This document shows positions 46,496-53,101 of a stretch of 64,000 nt of DNA, piece by piece (positions within the stretch are counted from its first letter, which is position 1; every line of letters starts with the position of its first letter). The notes under the pieces are model-generated. The model was given only the letters and a program-made list of their open reading frames with translations. It made no database searches and was not told where the DNA came from. The stretch comes from Mycetocola saprophilus. GTDB lineage: Bacteria; Actinomycetota; Actinomycetes; Actinomycetales; Microbacteriaceae. The translations under genes were made by a program, and so were the position numbers. The stretch is taken from NCBI RefSeq assembly GCF_000718085.1, contig NZ_JOEC01000001.1, positions 1,116,001 to 1,180,000 on the forward strand, read 5' to 3'.

Positions 46496-46524
46496 TTGAT
46501 AATGATTATCATTTAATTATAGGG
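46496..46524. promoter_or_regulatory. Divergent promoter of the RiPP genes
   Basis: In an AT-rich island within GC-rich DNA, a plus-strand -35 TTGATA (46496-46501) is followed 16 bases later by TATAGG (46518-46523). On the minus strand a perfect TATAAT -10 occupies 46521-46516, which would place transcription starts inside the metal-box palindrome. Both promoters would be blocked by a repressor bound there. The minus-strand -35 is not recognisable. Confidence 0.6.
46497..46511. promoter_or_regulatory. Fur/Zur-type 7-1-7 operator
   Basis: TGATAATGATTATCA is a perfect 7-1-7 inverted repeat and equals the core of the classical Fur-family box (TGATAAT-N-ATTATCA). Actinobacterial Zur boxes have a very similar pattern, while actinobacterial iron control normally uses the unrelated DtxR/IdeR box. 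It lies between the divergent propeller/S9 genes and the precursor/YcaO operon, overlapping both promoters. It would repress them when metal is plentiful; whether zinc or iron cannot be decided from sequence. Confidence 0.8.
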
Positions 46525-46575
46525 TGAAGGCGTTGCCGACCGGCAGCACGAAGAAACACCGACGAAAGGAACCCC

Positions 46576-46677
46576 ATGGAAAACACCGTGGTACTGACCG
46601 AAGTTGAAGAGACCGAGCAGCTGGCCCACCTGTCTGCCAGCCATTCGAACGCACTCGTCGAGAACCCGTTCGACTAG
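46576..46677 (+). CDS. Candidate RiPP precursor peptide (33 aa)
   Basis: A 33-codon frame with a good ribosome-binding site (GAAAGGA, 5 bases before ATG). The N-terminal half is acidic (E9, E11, E12, E14), as in leaders recognised by cyclodehydratases. The C-terminal half reads LSASHSNALVENPFD: Ser at 20, 22 and 24 alternate with A21 and H23, giving three possible oxazole sites flanked by H18. There is no Cys, so no thiazoles. It is the first gene after the metal-box promoter and directly precedes the biosynthetic genes. Being a precursor is inferred from position, size and context. Confidence 0.7.
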   Translation: MENTVVLTEVEETEQLAHLSASHSNALVENPFD

Positions 46678-46688
46678 TCGGTCACAGT

Positions 46689-46724
46689 CCCCGCGGGGCG
46701 GATCCTCGGATTCGCCCCGCGGGG
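46689..46724 (+). terminator. GC-rich hairpin after the precursor gene (attenuator)
   Basis: CCCCGCGGGGCG and CGCCCCGCGGGG form a perfect 12-bp stem with a 12-base loop whose ends can pair further (ATCC/GGAT). It begins 12 bp after the precursor stop and 30 bp before the next gene. There is no T-run, so it probably reduces rather than stops read-through. That would give more precursor mRNA than enzyme mRNA, a common RiPP operon layout. Confidence 0.7.
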
Positions 46725-46753
46725 TGCCCGCCCACCATCAGGCAAGGACACCC

Positions 46754-47488
46754 GTGAACACCACACCCGAGCTCTTCACCCGCGATGGACACACGGTTGT
46801 CCGGGCATCCGACGGCAGCTTCCTCCGGGTCACCGCGAGCACTACCACCGCCTCCGCGGCGGACCTGTACCGACAGGTTGGGGAACGCCTGGCGGAGCGC
46901 GCCGCACAGCACGCGGCCCCGATTCCCGGACGCGAGGGCATCTCCCTCGCCGGCAATCCCGCCGATCTGGCCGCCCTCGCGCCGGCCCTTCTCGGCCTCG
47001 ACGCGACTCCACGCTCCCCCACCTCACCCGATCGCGCCCTCATTGTGCAGGTTGTCGCCGACCGCACCCAGCACCGCGGGCTGGACCATCTGGCAGCCTC
47101 GGGTACCGGGGTTTTACGCTGCTACCGCGAGGGTGATCTGCTCCTGATCGACCCCCTGATGCTTGGGCCCGAAGATCCCACCGGCTCTCAGGTTCTGCGT
47201 CGCCGCATCGCCGCCTCCCCGGCCGCCGCGGACCTCAACGCCTGGCTCGACGCGGCCGGAGAGCATACGCCGGGTCTGGACGACCTCGATCCGGTCGCGC
47301 TCGACATGGCCGGGGCCCGGCTGCGCCAGATCATCGCCGCCTGGCAGCACAACACGGCCGAGCTGCCCCGGCTGCGCCGCACACTCTGGATGCTGGACTG
47401 CGCGACCCTCGCCGCCTCCGAACACCCGGTCCTGGCGTTTCCCGAGCCCGCCGCGAGGCCGCAACCCCGTTCCCTGTCCCGGCCGTGA
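46754..47488 (+). CDS. Putative leader-binding/cyclodehydratase partner protein
   Basis: A 244-residue protein with a GTG start at 46754, preceded by AAGGA. The first 40 residues (RDGHTVVRASDGSFLRVTAS...LYRQVGERL) have the strand-strand-helix pattern expected of a RiPP recognition element. The middle resembles a reduced E1/ThiF-like fold (VVADRTQHRGLDHL...GDLLLIDPLMLGPED), but the usual Cys-zinc tetrads are missing. Position between precursor and YcaO fits the partner that presents the leader. The assignment is tentative. The upstream ATG at 46604 would overlap the precursor in another frame and is not preferred. Confidence 0.5.
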   Translation: MNTTPELFTRDGHTVVRASDGSFLRVTASTTTASAADLYRQVGERLAERAAQHAAPIPGREGISLAGNPADLAALAPALLGLDATPRSPTSPDRALIVQVVADRTQHRGLDHLAASGTGVLRCYREGDLLLIDPLMLGPEDPTGSQVLRRRIAASPAAADLNAWLDAAGEHTPGLDDLDPVALDMAGARLRQIIAAWQHNTAELPRLRRTLWMLDCATLAASEHPVLAFPEPAARPQPRSLSRP

Positions 47489-48492
47489 TGACCGAGCCGC
47501 GCACACTCGGGATCGCCGTCGATCCCCTCATCCACCTCGCCACCGACCTGTATGAACCCGAGCCGGGCCGCCCCCGCGGTACCGTCCTGATCCGCACGCC
47601 CTACGCTCGTTCCGCCCAGCGAGAGCACGCACTCTCCTGGGTACGCCGCGGTTTTCGGGTCGCGGTTCAGGACGTGCGTGGACGATACGGGTCCCCGGGC
47701 AGCTGGCACCCCTATCACCATGAGGGTACGGACGGCGGGCGCACGGTGGTCGAAATGGATCGACTCGGACTCATCGCGGGCGAGGTCCTCCTGGTCGGTG
47801 CCTCCTATGATGCCCACTGCGCCCTGGAAGCCGCCCGCTGGCTCGACACCCACCCCGGGCGGGTTCCCACGATCCGCGCGGTGATCGCGATGGTGCCCGC
47901 GCTGGGTCTCTGGGAAACCGCGCATGATCCAGACGGCACCCCGCGCCTGCGTGACCGCATCGGATGGTGGCACCAACACGGGTTCGCCCGCACCTCCCGG
48001 GCCTCGCTGAGCCCCACCGAGCTGGATCGACGGGTCAAACAGGCTCGGCACCACGGGGTTGCCGGCGTGGTCTCCCCCGCCGAATACGGCGCGGAGGCGC
48101 CTGCCCTCTGGCAGCGACTCTGGGAGGCCCGGCCCCTCGATCTCGCGGCGCGCTATGGCTCCTGTACCACCACACTGCTGGTCATCGGCGGGGACACCGA
48201 CTTTTTCACCCGGGAGGCACGCCTCCTTGCCTGCGCCTGGGCGGGAGGGCGCACCGGTTATCTCACCGGGCCCTGGGGTCACGGCCTCACCGCGGACCTC
48301 GACCCCGAGACCGCCCGCGTGCTGCGCGCTCACGGGGGCCTGATGGCACGCATCGAACACGTCCTCGGCGACGCCGCGACGCTCCCGTCCGCCCACCGCT
48401 TCACCGGGGACTCCAACGCTCCGTGGGTCACCGAGAAGCGCACCCCCTCCACCCATCCGACGTTGCCCACCCCTTGGAAGGACTCCCGATGA
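47488..48492 (+). CDS. CocE/NonD-type alpha/beta hydrolase, short form
   Basis: A 334-residue hydrolase. The CocE/NonD pattern is clear: LIRTPYAR, VQDVRGRYGSPG, the nucleophile S106 in GASYDAH, GGDTDFFT with the acid, and LTGPWGHGL with the His. These enzymes cleave esters or X-Pro peptides. The C-terminal jelly-roll domain of the classical 550-600-residue enzymes is absent. Coupled to neighbours by TGATG and ATGA overlaps. It may trim the leader or the modified peptide, or open an ester. Confidence 0.75.
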   Translation: MTEPRTLGIAVDPLIHLATDLYEPEPGRPRGTVLIRTPYARSAQREHALSWVRRGFRVAVQDVRGRYGSPGSWHPYHHEGTDGGRTVVEMDRLGLIAGEVLLVGASYDAHCALEAARWLDTHPGRVPTIRAVIAMVPALGLWETAHDPDGTPRLRDRIGWWHQHGFARTSRASLSPTELDRRVKQARHHGVAGVVSPAEYGAEAPALWQRLWEARPLDLAARYGSCTTTLLVIGGDTDFFTREARLLACAWAGGRTGYLTGPWGHGLTADLDPETARVLRAHGGLMARIEHVLGDAATLPSAHRFTGDSNAPWVTEKRTPSTHPTLPTPWKDSR

Positions 48493-49877
48493 CCACCGCC
48501 GACGCCCTCAACCTGCTCCCCCTACACACCCTGGTGGACGAGCACACGGGCATCATTCGCCGGGTCCGCTCGGTGCTCACCCCGGAAAACGCGCCGCCCG
48601 CCTACACCTCGATGACCGCCGAGGTGTCCGATGCCCGCTGGCTCGGCGATTGGCCGGCCGACCGCGTCTCGCTGGGCACCACGTTTGGTGATCCCCGACA
48701 GGCCTGGATTGCCGCGGTCGCCGAGGGAATGGAGCGATACTGCGGCAACTTCATCCCGCGGGAGGTCCCCGACGCAGAGCACCTGATCGGCACCGCGAGC
48801 GAGCTGCGAGCCGCGGGCCACCGGATCGTGGAGCTCGGTGCGCTGCCCCGGTTTGCCTCCTGGCAGCTGGAATCCCCCGATTTTCCGTATCGCAACCTCG
48901 ATGAGCACACCGAAACCCTCTGGATGCGCTGCACCCGTTACTCCGACGGGGAGGACGTGTGGCTTCCGGCCAGCCTGGTCTCGCTCAATTGGCGGCAGCG
49001 ACGCTTTGCCCACCTGCCGCGCATCCATCACCTCAACTATGCGGGCATCGCCACCGGGCAGGGATATGCCGACGCCCGCGATCGTGCACTGCTGGAAACC
49101 ATCGAACGCGATGCGCTGGAGGTGTGGTGGCACCTGGATGGTCAGGCCCGGGGCATCCGTCCCGAGTCGGTTCCCGGACTCACCGAGGCGATGGCCGGCA
49201 GCCACCTGGCGTACTGGATCGTCGAGCTGCCCAGCGAGTTCGCTCCGGTCATGGCCGCCCTGGTCTTCGATCCCGAGACCGGGCTGTATGCCGCCGGGTT
49301 CTCCTGCAAGACCGATCCGGCCGAGGCCGCCCGAAAGGCGGTCCTGGAAGCCGTGCACACGTGGGTCTATACGCAGGGCATCACCGAGGCGGACGGCTGG
49401 GTCTTCCAGGCCGTCGAGGCCGGGCTCATGGCGCGCGGACTCTACCTCGACCATCGGGAGGATCGGCGCTACCTGCGCGATACCGGGACCCACTTCTCCC
49501 GGGTGCGTGACCTCGGTGCCCACGTCCAGGTGTGGCTGGATCCCGAGGTCCACCCGCTCGCACGACGCTTCCGGGAACCCGCCCTCGGACTGGTTGATAT
49601 CGCGGATATTCCGGCGACCGCCCCAGCCGACGTGTATCGCCGACTCATCGATGCCGGCCACCAGATCTTTGCGCGCGATCTGACCACCTCGGACGTCGCG
49701 ACAACCGGGCTCAGCGTGGTTCGGGTGGTGGTTGAGGGTCTGGTGCCCAACGCTCCGGCGGCCTTTGCGTATCTGGGCTGCCCGCGGTTCGCCGAGGCCG
49801 CCCTTGCTCGCGGCTGGCGCCCCCGCATCCCCACCGAGCCCGAGGACTTCACCCTCGTTCCGCCACCCCACATGTAG
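48489..49877 (+). CDS. YcaO-family cyclodehydratase
   Basis: A 462-residue YcaO protein, the ATP-dependent enzyme that turns Ser/Thr/Cys of a precursor peptide into azolines. The nucleotide-binding signatures are visible: AAVAEGMERY (E79, E82, R83), DARDRALLETIERDALEVWW (E203, E206, R207) and KAVLEAVHTW (E287). The C-terminus ends in LVPPPHM, a reduced form of the PxPxP tail common in peptide cyclodehydratases. Its partner for leader binding is probably the protein encoded two genes upstream. Five bases separate it from the dehydrogenase gene. Confidence 0.92.
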   Translation: MTTADALNLLPLHTLVDEHTGIIRRVRSVLTPENAPPAYTSMTAEVSDARWLGDWPADRVSLGTTFGDPRQAWIAAVAEGMERYCGNFIPREVPDAEHLIGTASELRAAGHRIVELGALPRFASWQLESPDFPYRNLDEHTETLWMRCTRYSDGEDVWLPASLVSLNWRQRRFAHLPRIHHLNYAGIATGQGYADARDRALLETIERDALEVWWHLDGQARGIRPESVPGLTEAMAGSHLAYWIVELPSEFAPVMAALVFDPETGLYAAGFSCKTDPAEAARKAVLEAVHTWVYTQGITEADGWVFQAVEAGLMARGLYLDHREDRRYLRDTGTHFSRVRDLGAHVQVWLDPEVHPLARRFREPALGLVDIADIPATAPADVYRRLIDAGHQIFARDLTTSDVATTGLSVVRVVVEGLVPNAPAAFAYLGCPRFAEAALARGWRPRIPTEPEDFTLVPPPHM

Positions 49878-49881
49878 GACC

Positions 49882-51207
49882 ATGACCCCCTTCCAGCTCC
49901 CCCAACCCGCCGACCATGCCCGGCAGCTCTTCGCCGAGGCCTGGTCCTCGCGCGTGCCCGCGGACACGATCCATCCGGGCCCGCGTCAGAACCACTGGGA
50001 CCGCGGCGAGCGGGTCGCACCCCTGCCCATGGCGGAGGTCCCGATCGCGGCGATTCTGCACGAGCTGTGGCGTCCGCGCGGTTTCCATCCGGACCCGCTC
50101 ACCCGCGAGCCCACGGGCACCGCCCGGCGCGCGATTCCGTCCGCCGGCGGATGCTACCCGGTCCAGGTGCACCTGGTGGCCGGCGACGGATGCGACCTTT
50201 CCCCCGGGAGGTTTGCGCTCGATCCGCGGGATGCGAGTCTCGTGCGCCGGACGGGGACGGTTCAGCCCGGCCGCACACCCCGGGGTGCCCTGGTGGTGCT
50301 CGGGGTCCTCCCCCAGCGCACCCGCGGGAAGTACCATCACCGCACCCCGCCGCTGCTCATCGCCGATACCGCCTATGCCCTGTCCGGCATCATCCACCGG
50401 GCGGCGGCATACGGCCTGGAGTGCGAGCGGATGCCCGCGGCCCCCGACGAACTGGCACAGGTGCTGGGGCTACCGACCTACGCGCGCTGGCATGAGGTCT
50501 GGCCGGGCACCGGACCCGAGCTCCTGCTGACCGCGCTGTGGATACGCCGCCCGAGATGGCGGGCGAACGTAGCTTCGAAGCGTCCCGGGCGGGCCGATGT
50601 CTCGGCGATCCTTGAGGAGATATGGGCCGAAACCGGTCGCCCCCGGGTCGAAACCGGTCCCCGTCCACTCCCCGAACGCGAACCGCGCACCGACCCGGAG
50701 ACCGCGGCCTGGGCGGATACCCTTGACCGGGATTTCCTAGGATCGGTTTCCGCACCTTCCCGCGCCCGACCCCTGCATTCGGACGTACTCGCGCGGCGAC
50801 GCAGTCTCCCGCTGCACGCCCCCGGGGCACGTGATGCCGCGGAGGCCGCGCCCGAACGCGTCCTCACCGCCCTCGCGAGTATCCAGGTGCCGCCCGCCTG
50901 CCGGATCGAGGTGATCGGCGCCGACGGGCTCGCCGATCCCTCACTCGCGGCTTCGTGCGCCGGGCAGCACTGGATCCGCTCACTCCACGGCCTGGTGCGC
51001 TTTCACACCGACCGGTCACCCACCCCGGCCACCGTGTGGTGGGCATCCACCACTGCGGCCACCATCCTCTACTCCTGCCTGGGCGCGGGTCTCCCCCTGG
51101 GGTTTCGTCCCATCGGGGGCTGGCACGCTCATCCCGGCGCCCCGCTGACCCTCCACGGCCTGGGATTCCGCTCCGACCCAACGAAGGGAGCACACGGTGC
51201 TCACTAA
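49882..51207 (+). CDS. SagB-type FMN-dependent azoline dehydrogenase
   Basis: A 441-residue nitroreductase-like enzyme. The SagB family motif appears as RAIPSAGGCYPVQVHLV (FMN loop, about residues 83-99). The region KYHHRTPPLLIADTAYALSG matches the family helix with the catalytic Lys/Tyr pair. A second, weaker nitroreductase-like half (about 330-441, THWW-like TVWWASTTAATILYSCLGAGL) follows. It would oxidise azolines to azoles. It overlaps the first ABC gene by 11 bases. Confidence 0.88.
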   Translation: MTPFQLPQPADHARQLFAEAWSSRVPADTIHPGPRQNHWDRGERVAPLPMAEVPIAAILHELWRPRGFHPDPLTREPTGTARRAIPSAGGCYPVQVHLVAGDGCDLSPGRFALDPRDASLVRRTGTVQPGRTPRGALVVLGVLPQRTRGKYHHRTPPLLIADTAYALSGIIHRAAAYGLECERMPAAPDELAQVLGLPTYARWHEVWPGTGPELLLTALWIRRPRWRANVASKRPGRADVSAILEEIWAETGRPRVETGPRPLPEREPRTDPETAAWADTLDRDFLGSVSAPSRARPLHSDVLARRRSLPLHAPGARDAAEAAPERVLTALASIQVPPACRIEVIGADGLADPSLAASCAGQHWIRSLHGLVRFHTDRSPTPATVWWASTTAATILYSCLGAGLPLGFRPIGGWHAHPGAPLTLHGLGFRSDPTKGAHGAH

Positions 51208-53101
51208 TCGGCGTCTCTGGGCGCTCACCCGCCCGCACAACGCCCTGCGAAACACACTCACCCTGGTGGTGTGCGCGGGGACCGCGACCTACTGGGCGCA
51301 GGCCTGGTTTCTCGCCGCCGCGCTCTCGGGCCTCCTGCCCGGCCAGCCCCACGATGTCGGTCGGGTGATGCTCAGCCTGGCCGCCGTGCTGGCCTGCGGA
51401 CTCACCCGGACGCTGCTCACCCAGGTTCAGGTCCGGGTGGCCAGCACGCTGGGTGGCCGGGTGCGGGAGGACGTTCGACGATCACTCACCCGGGCGCTGC
51501 TGCATCCCCGACGGCTGCGGGACGCGTCCGAGCGTGCGGGTGCCCGCAGGCTCGCCCTCGGCGAGGGCACCGACGGGGTCGAGCCCTACGTGGTCTCGTA
51601 TATTCCCGCCGCCCTGCAGCTTCAGATCCTGTGCCCGATCCTGCTGATCGTGATCGCGATCATCAATCCGCTTCTCGCCGCCGCCCTGGCCGCGGCGCTC
51701 CTCATCGCCGTGGGTGCACCCCGGCTGTGGAGCCGCCTACTCACCCGACGCGGCGCCGCGCACTGGGACACCTACGAGGCGCTTAGTGCCGACTTCGCCG
51801 AGGGGCTCCAGGGCATGCGCACCCTGAAGATCCTGGATGCCGTGCCGCGGTTTCGCACACGCCTGAACGACCGATCCGATGCCCTCCATCGGGCAACGGT
51901 TCGCACGATGCGGGTCTCCCTAGCGGATACGGCCCTCGCCGACCTCGGCATCCAGGCGGGCCTGCTCGCCGCGGCCGCGTTGACCACCCTGAGCGCGCTG
52001 GGTGTCCTGCCCTCGGGGCTACTGGGCGGGACTCCGGCCCTCAGCCTGTTCACGCTGATGCTCGCCTCGGAACTGTTCCGACCCGTGCGAGACCTGGCTC
52101 GGCACTGGCACGCCGGGTACCTGGGAATGTCGGCGCTGGGCAGCATCGATGCCGCCATCGGAGACACCGACCCGTCGGCCGAATCCGCGGCATCCGATAC
52201 ACGGCCCGGTGCCGCGGACGGGGGGACGCACCGGGACCGGGAGGAGCACCGAGCGAACACGGAGCACCGAGCGATCGAACGGCACCACGCAAACGAGCAG
52301 CACCGTATGGGCGAACCACACCGAACAGACGATGAGCACCGTGTGGACAACCAGCACCAACCAGACGAGCAGTCTCGGGATCACAAACCGCACCAGCCCC
52401 GCGGCAGCGTGCTCCGACTCGACCGGGTCGGTTTTGCCTACACTCCGGATTCGCCCCCGGTGCTCAACGAGGTCACCACCACGATTACTCGCGGCGGCAT
52501 CACCGCGCTGGCCGGCCCCTCCGGCACGGGCAAGAGCACGCTCTTTGATGTGCTGCTGGGATTTCTGCCGGCATCGGGCGAGTGCCGCCTCGATGGTCGG
52601 CCCCTGCGACCCGAGGATATCAGCGTGGTCTCCCAGCACGGCTACCTCTTCCCCGGCACCATCCGCGCCAACCTGAGCGCGGTGGCCCCGGACGCCTCGG
52701 ATGCCGACATGCTCGCGGTGATGCACCGAGCCGGACTCGGCCGCGAACTCGCCTCCTGGCCGCTGGGGCTTGACACCCGGGTGTCCGAGTCCGGGCGCTC
52801 CCTGTCGGGCGGGCAGATCCAGCGCCTGAGTGCGGCCCGCGGGCTCCTCGCCAACCGCGCGATCCTGCTGCTTGATGAGCCCACCTCGGCACTGAACCCC
52901 GAGCTGGCCGCACGGCTGCTGGCAACCCTGCGCGAGGAGGCCCGCAGCAGAATCGTGATCATGATCGCGCACCGAGCCGAGGCGCTCGAAGCCGCCGATA
53001 CCGTCCTCACGCTGCGAGCGGGGACCCTGCACCGGGCCTCAACCTCAACCGCAGCGCCCACATCCACATCCACATCCACCACCGTCATGGAGACTCGATG
53101 A
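51197..53101 (+). CDS. ABC transporter half, CydD/IrtA-like, with His-rich insert
   Basis: A 634-residue half transporter (membrane domain about 1-325, nucleotide-binding domain about 410-615). Walker A is GPSGTGKST (440-448), signature LSGGQ (536-540), Walker B ILLLDEP (556-562). Between the domains lies a 55-residue linker with about 8 hexapeptides starting xH (residues 350-397), rich in His, Asp and Glu. The membrane domain resembles CydD/IrtA-type exporters, some of which import metallophores. The GTG at 51197 is used because no better start fits and it overlaps sagB. It forms a heterodimer with the next gene. Confidence 0.85.
   Translation: MLTNRRLWALTRPHNALRNTLTLVVCAGTATYWAQAWFLAAALSGLLPGQPHDVGRVMLSLAAVLACGLTRTLLTQVQVRVASTLGGRVREDVRRSLTRALLHPRRLRDASERAGARRLALGEGTDGVEPYVVSYIPAALQLQILCPILLIVIAIINPLLAAALAAALLIAVGAPRLWSRLLTRRGAAHWDTYEALSADFAEGLQGMRTLKILDAVPRFRTRLNDRSDALHRATVRTMRVSLADTALADLGIQAGLLAAAALTTLSALGVLPSGLLGGTPALSLFTLMLASELFRPVRDLARHWHAGYLGMSALGSIDAAIGDTDPSAESAASDTRPGAADGGTHRDREEHRANTEHRAIERHHANEQHRMGEPHRTDDEHRVDNQHQPDEQSRDHKPHQPRGSVLRLDRVGFAYTPDSPPVLNEVTTTITRGGITALAGPSGTGKSTLFDVLLGFLPASGECRLDGRPLRPEDISVVSQHGYLFPGTIRANLSAVAPDASDADMLAVMHRAGLGRELASWPLGLDTRVSESGRSLSGGQIQRLSAARGLLANRAILLLDEPTSALNPELAARLLATLREEARSRIVIMIAHRAEALEAADTVLTLRAGTLHRASTSTAAPTSTSTSTTVMETR
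52244..52387 (+). repeat. 18-bp tandem repeat encoding His-rich hexapeptides
   Basis: Eight in-frame 18-bp units inside the first ABC gene encode xHxxxx hexapeptides (EHRANT, EHRAIE, RHHANE, QHRMGE, PHRTDD, EHRVDN, QHQPDE, QSRDHK). With the flanking codons about eleven His occur in 56 residues, together with many Asp and Glu. The composition suggests metal binding by a cytoplasmic linker. Confidence 0.85.

Noticed and set aside
46497..46511. Interpretation as a DtxR/IdeR iron box
   Set aside because: The DtxR/IdeR consensus (TTAGGTTAGNCTAACCTAA type) is unlike this AT-rich 7-1-7 palindrome, which fits Fur/Zur much better.
46604..46753. ATG at 46604 as start of the putative partner protein
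   Set aside because: It would overlap the precursor in another frame and run through the hairpin; GTG 46754 has AAGGA upstream.
47188..49967. Long minus-strand frames opposite the CocE and YcaO genes
   Set aside because: Shadow frames; the plus-strand frames carry clear catalytic motifs.
52244..52387. CRISPR array
   Set aside because: The 18-bp units are contiguous, in frame and without spacers; they encode a protein repeat.
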